The position numbers and the translations under genes are program-made. Shown piece after piece: positions 10,601 to 18,062 of a DNA stretch of 64,000 nucleotides (positions are counted from its first letter, which is position 1; each line of letters starts with the position of its first letter). This DNA comes from Actibacterium lipolyticum (GTDB taxonomy: Bacteria; Pseudomonadota; Alphaproteobacteria; Rhodobacterales; Rhodobacteraceae). Under the pieces are notes generated by a model. The model was given only the letters and a program-made list of their open reading frames with translations, did not search any database and was not told the origin of the DNA. Location: positions 1,426,001 to 1,490,000 of the forward strand of contig NZ_FXYE01000001.1 in NCBI RefSeq assembly GCF_900184935.1, read 5' to 3'.

Positions 10601-12942
10601 AGTTTATGGAAGTGGCAGGCGATTTTGCCGCGCCAACGCCAGTTGCAGCTGCGGCAAATGCCCCGGCCGCGCCGACTGGTCCGAACCTGTCTGAACCTGC
10701 GGTGACCGATGCCTTGCTTGCGCTGATCTCTGATCGGACGGGCTATCCGACCGACATGTTGGACCTTGATCTGAACCTTGAGGCTGATCTTGGGATCGAC
10801 TCGATCAAGCGTGTCGAAATCCTTGGCGCTTTGCGCGGTGATCTTTTGCCGAACGCGGGCGAAGAGGCGCGCGAACGTATGGGCCCGGTCAGCCGGGAAC
10901 GCACCGTGCGCGGCATTGTTGCGAAGTTTATGGAAGTGGCGGGCGATTTTGCCGCGCCAACGCCAGTTGCAGCTGCGGCAAATGCCCCGGCCGCGCCGAC
11001 TGGTCCGAACCTGTCTGAAGGCGCGGTGACCGATGCCTTGCTTGCGCTGATCTCTGACCGGACGGGCTATCCGACCGACATGTTGGACCTTGATCTGAAC
11101 CTTGAGGCTGATCTTGGGATCGACTCGATCAAGCGTGTCGAAATCCTTGGCGCTTTGCGCGGTGATCTTTTGCCGAACGCAGGCGAAGAGGCGCGCGAAC
11201 GTATGGGCCCGGTTAGCCGAGAACGCACGGTGCGCGGCATCGTTGCGAAGTTTATGGAAGTGGCGGGCGATTTTGCCGGAACGCCATCGGTCGCGCCAGT
11301 TGAAGTGGTGGTGGCACAAGGCGAAGCAGAGCCAGAAGTTTCGGCCGATGATTGGGGGGCGCGTTTCGTAATGATCCCGCTTCCGGTTCCAGCACCCGAG
11401 CGTGCTGAATGGCTGACCCAAGGCGCGACCTATGTGATCACCGACGACGGTGCAGGCGTGGCAGCGGGCTTGGCAGATGCGATTTCTGCGAAGGGCGGCA
11501 AGCCGCTTTTGCTTAACGGCGCTGACTTGTCTGATGATCAAGCTCTTCGTGATCTTGTTGCTGCCGAAGCTTCAAAAATTGCAGGGCTTTTCCATTGTGC
11601 GCCGCTGCGCGGTGTACCGAAATTCGCTGAAATGAGCCGCCAGGAGTGGGACGGGGCGGTCGATGCATCGACGCGCGCGCTTTATTCGCTGCTTTCAGGG
11701 CTGGGTGGTTCGTTAAGTACACGGGCTGACGCGGTTGTTGTTGCGGCTTCGGCGATGGGTGGGGCCTTTGGTTTCGACAGCGTTGTGCCACAGTCACCTG
11801 CCGCAGCCGGGGCACCTGGGTTGTTGAAAACGATCGCTAAGGAATGGGACGACGCGTTGGTGCGTTCTGTCGATTTCGATGTGGCAAGCGACACGTCCAA
11901 GCGCGTTGAGGTATTGTTGGCCGAGGCCGGGCATCGTGATGATCATGTTGAAATCGGGGTGCGCGGCGATGAACGCCTTGGTCTGTTTGCTGAACAACGC
12001 TCAATCTCAGCCGATGCTCTGGCTGACATCGAATTGGACAAAGACTCTGTGGTGCTGGTCACAGGTGGTGCGCGCGGTATTACCGCCAAGATCGTTAAGC
12101 ACTTGGCCAGCAATCACAGCCCTCGGTTCGTGTTGTTGGGATCGTCTCCAGCCCCAGAAGGGCCGGAGGATGCAAGCACGGCGGGCATCACAGATGCGCG
12201 CGATCTGAAATCCGCGCTGATCGCGGCAACCAAGGCCGCCGGGCAACCGGTGAACCCCGCAGCAATCGAGGGCGCTTATCGCGCTGTGATTAAGGCGCGG
12301 GAAATTCGGGATGCGATTGCAGTTGTCGAAGCTGCCGGGTCACAGGTCGAATACCTTGCCTGCGACGTGCGTGATGATCAGGGGCTGACGGCGCTGATCA
12401 ACGGAGTTTACGACCGGTATGGCCGGATCGACGGTGTGCTGCATGGCGCCGGCGTGATCGAAGACAAGCTGCTTCTGGATAAGGATGTTGAAAGCTTTGA
12501 TAAGGTCATTCGGACAAAGACGGAAAGTGCCTTCACGCTGGCGAAAGCCTTGCGCCCAGATGGCCTGAAATTCTTGGTTTTCTTCACGTCTGTCGCGGGG
12601 CGGTTCGGAAATCGGGGGCAGGGCGATTATGGTGCTGCAAATGAAACCGTGTCCAAGCTTGCGCGCGTTCTGAATGCGGATTGGCCTACGAGCGTTACCG
12701 CCGTCAGCTGGGGCCCGTGGGACAGTGGCGGAATGGTTTCGGATGAAATCAAGGCGCAGTTTAACGCAATGAAGATTGAGCCGATTGCACCTGTCCACGG
12801 TGTGCGGGCGCTGGAACTGGAAATCACACGCGGGTCGTCGGACGAACCAGAAGTCGTGTGGGGGCGCGGCCCATGGGAAGAAGACACAACGCGGTTTGCT
12901 GAGACTTACGGCGGGCCGCGCACGCGCGAGGCCGCAGAATAG
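4687..12942 (+). CDS. PfaA-like megasynthase: flavin-barrel (NMO/PfaD-like) x2 - KS - AT - ACP x4 - KR
   Basis: This 2751-residue iterative polyketide/fatty-acid synthase subunit has, numbered from ATG 4687: residues 1-320, a flavin-type barrel with IAHGGVGP; 325-640, a second nitronate-monooxygenase/PfaD-like barrel with YPIIQGPM (332) and GRECGGHVGP (His466); 690-1130, a ketosynthase with Cys888, His1023 and His1063; 1255-1570, an acyltransferase with GHSFGE (Ser1363) and a GFHS block; 1790-2205, four ACPs each with LGIDSIKRVEIL (Ser1823, 1931, 2039, 2147); 2210-2740, a ketoreductase with TGGARGI (2459), Ser2635 and Tyr2648. KS-AT-ACPn-KR is the order of PfaA of omega-3 fatty-acid synthases; N-terminal fusion of the flavin reductase is not. 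ATG 4687 is preferred over TTG 4672 because GGGAG lies eight bases before it. It heads a nine-gene operon. The product is unknown. Confidence 0.93.
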   Translation: MVLTKRAFAVFGMSLANHIQPSTAIATSRAGHVGVLDLEFGDPSCVATRNAVERLAVAGRGDWGLKLRVSDADTLFSAVGSSVSGMGVAVFVLDDVNALDGAMAALRAVAPNAQAFAELHDADHLAVVEKAGLSGVIAKGHEAGGAVGDETTLLLTQRLVALTKLPVIAHGGVGPNTAAALKVAGAAGVVLDWQLALFDEAATPQKLAMAISRMDGSETRTLGGDLGHAHRVFWRADHKAAHALEALDIPGSDAGAFLAAVDKAVDPTDAENSVWLVGQDAAFARRFADTYSTLGKALDAIADSAAKLTQLAQELKPLAEGSPLAQATGTRYPIIQGPMTRVSDTSDFAVAVAKGGALPFLALALMRKAEVAALLEETKAKVGDMPWGVGILGFVDDALREEQTALIVEHKPDYALIAGGRPDQALALEAQGIPTFLHVPSPGLLSLFLESGARRFIFEGRECGGHVGPRSSSVLWQQAVDALLDHYGPEGEIDCELLFAGGVHDERSGAMVSALAAGLAARGAKIGVIVGTGYILTKEAVEAGAVLETYQKLALESKRTMLLESGPGHATRVVESPIVDEFFEEKARLRSENIDPDDIKDQLEHFNVGRSRIASKGVDRNPDYGKVDGAKKFVKVKKADQMKKGVYMIGQVANLHDTPTTIADLHAAICTGSAAVLDAAVPAPEPVEPFVEGPGSRIAITGFGTILPKAQDFTTYWENILDRVDAIEEVPERRWDWRRYYDENRDAPDKMYSKWGGFLDEIEFDPIKYGIPPNSMPAIEPLQLLALETVRQALENAGFKDGVIEDEALRRKTSVIIGVGGGAGPLGQRYAVRSSLPAINGSMPETAEERLPEWTEDSFPGILLNVIAGRVANRFDLGGVNFTVDAACGSSLAAVMMAARELENETSDMVIVGGADSFQNPFDFLAFSKTRALSPRGRCRTFDAGADGIAISEGLAMMVLRRLDQAEAEGDRIYAVLRGVAGSSDGKDLSLTAPRPEGQESALVRAYDRAGISPSTVGLVEAHGTGTVVGDRTEIQSLSKMFADYSDEKQFCGVGSVKSMIGHTKAAAGCAGMIKMALALHHRVLPSTLNVEEPNPGANFPESPFYVATEARPWMRRGDTPRRAGVSAFGFGGTNFHAVLEEYRGGYLPKHQDKFRKNWTHELYLFSANSKSDLTNELRRASDALSAAPEGVSAKDIAASLAKKFDAKATARFGLVATSLADASARLARAAETIDGGDDTLRAVDPSGAYFSADDALTNDQVAFLFPGQGSQYPGMVSDLATTFPSFHDTLEGASHALDGRTPAPLADLIFPRPTLDEDEKAAQVEALKRTDVAQPAIGAVSVAVLQLLKSFGLDAVSAAGHSFGEFSALYSAGTFDADTLLSLAHARGDAIMKAGGDDLGAMAAVNAGPDAVRAALSADAGVTLANINAPDQTVIAGPTPAIAAAEEALKAAGFAAKRLPVACGFHSDCVAPARDLLAQALESAEISAPDRPVYANATAAPYPDGPAAVRAQLAQHLIEPVNFVGSVEQMHDAGARLFLEVGPGSVLTALTDRILGDKPHLALPADKKGRSGVQQILCLLAGAATAGLDLSMASVFDGRADDTLDVTGWNLAPAEDSRRAMLWKVDAANSRPINGTPQRRGFAARIEEDPKTVTNQRPIASPTPTAEATAPATTAPAPNAAPASVPRMAATPAGSGADEIMRRHQELMTQFLENNRAVMMQWMGAAPTAARPAMPAPAPVAAAPVVQPAAVAPVMPVETPPVVQPVPAPARVAQAPEATSSVSLTADAATDALLALISDRTGYPTDMLDLDLNLEADLGIDSIKRVEILGALRGDLLPNAGEEARERIGPVSRERTVRGIVAKFMEVAGDFAAPTPVAAAANAPAAPTGPNLSEPAVTDALLALISDRTGYPTDMLDLDLNLEADLGIDSIKRVEILGALRGDLLPNAGEEARERMGPVSRERTVRGIVAKFMEVAGDFAAPTPVAAAANAPAAPTGPNLSEPAVTDALLALISDRTGYPTDMLDLDLNLEADLGIDSIKRVEILGALRGDLLPNAGEEARERMGPVSRERTVRGIVAKFMEVAGDFAAPTPVAAAANAPAAPTGPNLSEGAVTDALLALISDRTGYPTDMLDLDLNLEADLGIDSIKRVEILGALRGDLLPNAGEEARERMGPVSRERTVRGIVAKFMEVAGDFAGTPSVAPVEVVVAQGEAEPEVSADDWGARFVMIPLPVPAPERAEWLTQGATYVITDDGAGVAAGLADAISAKGGKPLLLNGADLSDDQALRDLVAAEASKIAGLFHCAPLRGVPKFAEMSRQEWDGAVDASTRALYSLLSGLGGSLSTRADAVVVAASAMGGAFGFDSVVPQSPAAAGAPGLLKTIAKEWDDALVRSVDFDVASDTSKRVEVLLAEAGHRDDHVEIGVRGDERLGLFAEQRSISADALADIELDKDSVVLVTGGARGITAKIVKHLASNHSPRFVLLGSSPAPEGPEDASTAGITDARDLKSALIAATKAAGQPVNPAAIEGAYRAVIKAREIRDAIAVVEAAGSQVEYLACDVRDDQGLTALINGVYDRYGRIDGVLHGAGVIEDKLLLDKDVESFDKVIRTKTESAFTLAKALRPDGLKFLVFFTSVAGRFGNRGQGDYGAANETVSKLARVLNADWPTSVTAVSWGPWDSGGMVSDEIKAQFNAMKIEPIAPVHGVRALELEITRGSSDEPEVVWGRGPWEEDTTRFAETYGGPRTREAAE
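10057..11280 (+). repeat. four tandem 324-bp repeats encoding acyl carrier domains
   Basis: Four copies with an exact 324-bp (108-codon) period, judged by the phosphopantetheine serine codons at 10153, 10477, 10801 and 11125. The copies are almost identical at nucleotide level, including the Ala/Pro linker, so they are likely recent duplications or kept uniform by gene conversion. Copy 1 has ERIGPVS where the others have ERMGPVS. Confidence 0.95.
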
Positions 12943-12956
12943 CACAAGAGATTCGC

Positions 12957-15900
12957 ATGTCGCGCCAATACGAAGAAGAACCCATCGCCATTGTCGGCAT
13001 GGATTGTATTTTCCCGAAAGCCCCCAACCGGGAGGCTTTCTGGAAGAACATTCTGGACAAGGTTGATGCCGTTGATGATGCACCTGCTGATTGGCACGGT
13101 GACCTGTTTCTTGATCCCGAAAGCGAAGAAAACGACCGGGTTTATACGACCAAGGGCGGGTTCTTGGGAGATCTCGCCACGTTCGATCCATTGCGTCATG
13201 GCGTGATGCCAAGCGCGATTGATGGGGGTGAGCCTGACCAGTTCCTTGCATTGGAAGTCGCCGCGCGTGCGGTTGAGGATGCAGAGTTTGCCCTGCGGCC
13301 GGTTCCGGGTGACAGGGTCGCGGTCATCCTCGGCCGCGGTACCTATATCAACCGGGGTTTCACGTCGGTTGTGCAACACGGCATCATGATCGACCGGTTT
13401 TTAGATGTGCTGAAAAAGCTGCATCCTGATACCGAAGCCGACGAACTTGCAGCCGTGAAGAAAGAACTGAAAAGCTCCCTTCCGCCGTTCAATGCTGAAA
13501 TTGCACCTGCTCTGGTGCCCAACCTTGTGACCGGGCGCATTTCCAATCGGCTGGATTTTCGTGGTGCGAATTACATTGTTGATGCGGCTTGTGCGTCGTC
13601 TCTTATCGCGCTTGAACGCGGTGTGGTGGACCTGCGGGCAGGGCGGTGTGATATGGCCGTTGTGGGTGGGGTTCATGCCTCGACCCCGGCGCCGATCTAT
13701 CAGATTTTCTGTCAGCTAGAGGCGCTGTCTAAGAAGGGTGCGATCAAGCCATTTTCGGCCGAGGCGGACGGAACGCTGTTGGGCGAAGGCGTTGGCATTT
13801 TGTGCATCAAACGCCTGTCCGATGCCGAGGCAGCGGGTGATAAGATTTATGCCCTCGTGCGTGGTGTCGGTGTTGCCAGTGACGGCAAGGGTCTTGGCAT
13901 CCTCGCGCCCCGGATCGAGGGGGAGGCATTGGCACTGGAGCGGGCCTATGTGGATGCAGGGATCGACCCTAAAACCGTGGGGCTGGTCGAAGCGCACGGT
14001 ACGGCGACTTCGGTTGGGGACGCCACAGAGGTAGAGGCGTTGGCCGGGCAATTTGGCGGGCGCAGCAGTACCGCGCCGGATTGTGCCCTTGGTGCTGTGA
14101 AGTCGATGATCGGGCATTGCTTGCCCGCGTCTGGATCTGCTGGATTGATCAAAACCGCAATGGCGCTTCATCACCGAACGTTGCCACCGACGCTGGTTGA
14201 TACGCAAAACCCAGATCTTCGGATAGAGGACACGCCATTTTACCTGAACACGGAATCCCGCCCATGGATTCACGGCGGGGCTGAGCCGCGCCGGGCAGGG
14301 GTCAATGCGTTCGGTTTCGGCGGCATCAACGCACATGCCGTGCTAGAGGAATATCGCGGCGCACCGGAACCTCAGCCGCTTTTGACCCGGTCAAGCGAGG
14401 CGCTGTTGCTGGATGCCCATGACAGTGACGCCTTGTTGGCCAAGATCGCCCACACCGCCGATGTCCTGAAAGCCGAAGACGTGACGCTTGCCGCGCTTTC
14501 GACCGAGGTGAATGCACAGCTTGGCACGGGAACATGGCGGCTTGGCGTTGTTGCGTCTGACAAGTCGGATGCTTTGGCAAAGCTGGACAAGCTTGCCGCG
14601 CGAATTCGGGCTGGCAAAACAAAACTGAAAGATCGCAAAGGCGCATACCTTAGTTCTGCGCCGCTTGGCCAACAGGGCAAACTGGCATTTATGTTCCCCG
14701 GCGAGGGCAGCCAACACATTGGCATGCTGCGCGAACTGATGATGCACCACCCCGAAATGCGCCAATGGTTCGATGTCGTCGACGGTGCCTTCCGGGATCA
14801 CTCCCGCAGTTTGCTGCCAAGCCAAGTTATTTTCCCGCCGCCCGGTGTGGCCGCCGAAGGGGATGCTTTGTGGCGGATGGACATCGGCCCCGAAGCCATC
14901 TTTGCGGCCAATCAGGCCGTTGCTGCGTTGTATGGAAAGCTTGGCTTGTCGCCCGATATGCTGGTTGGCCATTCAACGGGTGAATATTCCGCACTGTATG
15001 CCGCAGGCGTTACGCGCCGTGACGATCCGGCAGAGCTTCAGGCCGAAATGCGGGCTTTGAACGATGCATACGAAGTGATGGAACGCGACGGGGCGATTGC
15101 CGCGGGCGCGTTGATCGCGGTGGGTGCCGTTCCTGCCGACACCTTGAACGCGCGGCTTGCCGAACGCGATGACGTTTTCTTGGCGATGGACAATTGCCCA
15201 AACCAAAAGGTAATCGCGGCCTTTACGGACGAGGCGCGGGTTTGGGCCGAAAAGCTGGCCGGCGAACTTGGCGGTTTCGGCGAGGCGCTGCCGTTTGAGC
15301 GTGCCTATCACTCGCCAGCATTCGCTCAGTTCAGCGAACGGTTGGAAAGCTTCCTTGGCGGGATGGAAATCAATGCGCCAGAAATTCCGGTTTATTCCTG
15401 TCAGTCGACGGCGCGGTTCGGCGAAGATGCAGACAGCATTCGAAAGCTGACCGCCGATCAATGGTCCGATCGGGTTCGGTTCACAGAAACCATTCAAAAG
15501 ATGCACGACGATGGCGCGCGGGTGTTCGTTGAATGTGGTCCGCGCAACAATCTGACGGCATTTACCAACGATATTTTGCGCGGAAAAGATCACGTTGCCT
15601 TGGCTGTCGATACGCCTGCACGGGCCGGGCTGGATCAACTGCATCATTTCGTTGCGCAGCTTGCCGTCGAAGGCGTGCCGTTGAACCCAGCGGCCTTCGC
15701 GCCACCAGCCTCGACCGAAAAGAAGGTCACTGGCCCAACGCGTCCACAGGTTCTGAAAATGGGCATTCAGCCGATGGAGCTTAAAAATGTTCCGCCGATG
15801 AAGCCGCGTGCGAAACAAGTGCGTCCAAGCCCACCCGAAGCCGCGCCGACCAAACCAGACACGACGCCTGTGCCCGAACCTACTGCACCGCCGATCGCAT

Positions 15901-17726
15901 CGGCAGAAGACCAGTTGATCGCATCTTATTTCGATACGATGGAGCAATTCGTTTCGTCAGAGCGTGACATCATGTCGGCCTATTTCGGGGCCTACACCGG
16001 TGGCGCACAGGCAGAGGTGCCAACGGCCGCAGATGTCGCGGCGCCTGCGCGGTTCCCGATGCTGACAGCGTTGGAACAGGCTGCGGACGGGCGTTCGCTG
16101 ACCGCGCGGATCGAAGTGGACGTGGCGCGCGCGCCTTACGTGTTGGACCACAGCTTTGGGCGCGGGATTTCGCAAACTGACCCCGCACTGACGGGCCTGC
16201 CGGTTGTCCCGCTGACCTTCACGATGGAGGCATTGGCAGAAGCCGCCGCCGCCCTTCGCCCCGATATGGTCGTAAGCGGCATGACCGAAGTCCGTGCCTC
16301 ACGTTGGCTTGCGCTGGATCGCCCTGTTCTTGCGCTTGAAGCCAGTGTTGAGTTGCGAAGCGATGGCGACCCAACCGTCGTTCATGTGCGCCTTCGCGAA
16401 GCAGAAGGGCCCGCATTGCGCCCAATTCTGGTCGAAGCAGATGTTGAGCTGCGCACCGCGTTGCCAGAGGCACCTGTCGCGCCTCAGCTTGGTTATGGCG
16501 CAAAGCGCGATGTGCGTTGGTCGCTGGACGATGTGTACAGCCGTATCATGTTCCACGGCCCAAAACTGCAGGCGGTTGAAAGCATGGACCTTGCAGCGTC
16601 GGATGGCTGCGAAGGTGTATTGTGCGGGATGCCCCATGACGGCCTATATGCCGGAACTGCCAACCCGGCCTTTGAAACGGACGCGATTACGCTTGATGCC
16701 GTTGGACAGCTCGTTGGGGTTTGGTCGGCAGAGATGCTTCCAGAAGCATTCCACATCTTCCCGTTCCGCGTTGAGAAGTTAGAGATCTTTCGCCCGCGTC
16801 TTGCGCCGGGGGAAAGGGCGCGGTGCCGTTCGAAGATCACACTGATCGGTGAGGATGAGATGAGCTCATACATCGATGTGGTGTCAGAAGACGGCCATCT
16901 TCAGTGCCGTATCGAAGGATGGTGGGACAAGCGGTTCAATCTTCCCGAAAGCTTTTATCAGGCACGGCTGAACCCCGCGCAAAACTGTTTGGCACGCCCG
17001 TTGCCTGCGCCGAACGACGGCGTCGCGGTTGCGTTGATCGATGACTTGTCGAGCGGGCTTTTCGATGGCAGCGGCGGCATTTGGGCGAAGGTGCTTGCGG
17101 GACTGATCCTGACCCGTTCAGAGCGGGCGGATTGGGATGCGCTTGCCACTGCGACAGACAAGCGGCGCTGGGAATGGCTGCGCGGGCGATCAGCGGCAAA
17201 AGATGCTGTGCGGATGTTGCTTCAGTCGGGTATTTTGCCCGCAGATATTGAGGTGACAAGCACCGGCCCCGACGATGGCCCGATCATCGGATCAACATGG
17301 GCAACCGAATGGGGCGCGCGGCCGCATATTTCGATCAGCCACACTGGCGAATACGCCCTGTCAGCCGCCGTCGATCCGGCGAAATTCGCAGGGGTCGGTG
17401 TGGACATCGAGCGGGTTAAACACCGCGAGGAAGCCTTTCTGACAACTGCGTTTTCGCCCGCCGAGAGAGAGATGATCGCCACCGCGCCCGAAGGGGATGC
17501 ACGCGACCGTCTGGTCACCCGCCTTTGGTGCGCCAAGGAAGCGACCGGTAAATCATTCGGGGTTGGTCTGGCGCATGCGCTTGACCGTTTCGAAGTTGTA
17601 ACAGGCGGAACTGATACGGATCAGTTTCAAGTAAAGGATAAGGGGACGAACACCCTTATTCATGTGAAAATGATGGCCGACATTGCGCCAGGCGTGATTT
17701 GCGCAATTGCAGTGCGACCATTGTAG
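12957..17726 (+). CDS. second megasynthase: KS - AT - DH - phosphopantetheinyl transferase
   Basis: The 1589-residue partner of the upstream synthase begins 14 bases after it. Visible domains: residues 8-450, a ketosynthase with VDAACASS (Cys212), HGTAT (His347) and MIGH (His387); 565-880, an acyltransferase with FPGEGSQ, GHSTGE (Ser673) and AYHSP; about 1045-1330, a double-hotdog dehydratase with LDHSFG (His1065) and LDAVGQ (Asp1247); 1450-1585, a Sfp-type phosphopantetheinyl transferase with GVDIE (Asp1483, Glu1485) and WCAKEA (Lys1527, Glu1528). All catalytic residues sought are present. No ACP is in this chain, so it must act on the tandem ACPs of the first subunit or on the free ACP that follows. 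The fused PPTase could activate them. This resembles PfaC plus PfaE functions, with a PfaB-like AT, rearranged into one protein. Confidence 0.92.
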   Translation: MSRQYEEEPIAIVGMDCIFPKAPNREAFWKNILDKVDAVDDAPADWHGDLFLDPESEENDRVYTTKGGFLGDLATFDPLRHGVMPSAIDGGEPDQFLALEVAARAVEDAEFALRPVPGDRVAVILGRGTYINRGFTSVVQHGIMIDRFLDVLKKLHPDTEADELAAVKKELKSSLPPFNAEIAPALVPNLVTGRISNRLDFRGANYIVDAACASSLIALERGVVDLRAGRCDMAVVGGVHASTPAPIYQIFCQLEALSKKGAIKPFSAEADGTLLGEGVGILCIKRLSDAEAAGDKIYALVRGVGVASDGKGLGILAPRIEGEALALERAYVDAGIDPKTVGLVEAHGTATSVGDATEVEALAGQFGGRSSTAPDCALGAVKSMIGHCLPASGSAGLIKTAMALHHRTLPPTLVDTQNPDLRIEDTPFYLNTESRPWIHGGAEPRRAGVNAFGFGGINAHAVLEEYRGAPEPQPLLTRSSEALLLDAHDSDALLAKIAHTADVLKAEDVTLAALSTEVNAQLGTGTWRLGVVASDKSDALAKLDKLAARIRAGKTKLKDRKGAYLSSAPLGQQGKLAFMFPGEGSQHIGMLRELMMHHPEMRQWFDVVDGAFRDHSRSLLPSQVIFPPPGVAAEGDALWRMDIGPEAIFAANQAVAALYGKLGLSPDMLVGHSTGEYSALYAAGVTRRDDPAELQAEMRALNDAYEVMERDGAIAAGALIAVGAVPADTLNARLAERDDVFLAMDNCPNQKVIAAFTDEARVWAEKLAGELGGFGEALPFERAYHSPAFAQFSERLESFLGGMEINAPEIPVYSCQSTARFGEDADSIRKLTADQWSDRVRFTETIQKMHDDGARVFVECGPRNNLTAFTNDILRGKDHVALAVDTPARAGLDQLHHFVAQLAVEGVPLNPAAFAPPASTEKKVTGPTRPQVLKMGIQPMELKNVPPMKPRAKQVRPSPPEAAPTKPDTTPVPEPTAPPIASAEDQLIASYFDTMEQFVSSERDIMSAYFGAYTGGAQAEVPTAADVAAPARFPMLTALEQAADGRSLTARIEVDVARAPYVLDHSFGRGISQTDPALTGLPVVPLTFTMEALAEAAAALRPDMVVSGMTEVRASRWLALDRPVLALEASVELRSDGDPTVVHVRLREAEGPALRPILVEADVELRTALPEAPVAPQLGYGAKRDVRWSLDDVYSRIMFHGPKLQAVESMDLAASDGCEGVLCGMPHDGLYAGTANPAFETDAITLDAVGQLVGVWSAEMLPEAFHIFPFRVEKLEIFRPRLAPGERARCRSKITLIGEDEMSSYIDVVSEDGHLQCRIEGWWDKRFNLPESFYQARLNPAQNCLARPLPAPNDGVAVALIDDLSSGLFDGSGGIWAKVLAGLILTRSERADWDALATATDKRRWEWLRGRSAAKDAVRMLLQSGILPADIEVTSTGPDDGPIIGSTWATEWGARPHISISHTGEYALSAAVDPAKFAGVGVDIERVKHREEAFLTTAFSPAEREMIATAPEGDARDRLVTRLWCAKEATGKSFGVGLAHALDRFEVVTGGTDTDQFQVKDKGTNTLIHVKMMADIAPGVICAIAVRPL

Positions 17727-17756
17727 AAAAGATATTGAGAACGAGAAGGACTTGGG

Positions 17757-18047
17757 ATGACAACGGTAACCTACGAAGACGCGAAAAGCGTTCTGCAAGA
17801 GATCTTCGAGGATCTTGAAGATGATCTGGATGTTGAAAGCGTAGAACTTTCTGCCGATGCCAAGGTGTTGGAACTTGGGATGGAATCGATCAGCCTTGTC
17901 TATCTGATTTCCGAGCTTCAGCAGCATTACGGGCTGGGTGACGCGTTGTTCCGAAAGATGCGGGACGAAGACCGATTGTTAAAAGATATGACCGTCGATG
18001 ACATTTTGAACTCTGTCGTCGAACTGGGCGCTCGCGCGTCTGCATAA
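17757..18047 (+). CDS. stand-alone acyl carrier protein
   Basis: A 96-residue acidic protein with a carrier motif at LGMESISLVYLISELQ; Ser44 is the expected phosphopantetheine site (ES where most ACPs have DS). It lies between the PPTase-containing megasynthase and the phosphodiesterase, with AAGGACTTGGG before the ATG. It differs from the LGIDSIKRVEIL type of the tandem ACPs, so it likely has a separate job such as accepting a starter unit or handing the finished chain to tailoring enzymes (inference). ACP family assignment is secure; specificity is not. Confidence 0.9.
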   Translation: MTTVTYEDAKSVLQEIFEDLEDDLDVESVELSADAKVLELGMESISLVYLISELQQHYGLGDALFRKMRDEDRLLKDMTVDDILNSVVELGARASA

Positions 18048-18062
18048 GAAGGAATTCATTTA

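Noticed and set aside
10057-11280. Possible CRISPR-like or satellite array
   Set aside because: The 324-bp period is in frame, codes for complete ACP domains, and has no unique spacers.
8935-11541. Two long minus-strand ORFs (358 and 503 codons), Arg/His/Cys-rich and repetitive
   Set aside because: They are antisense shadows of the first megasynthase; their repeats simply mirror the ACP repeats.
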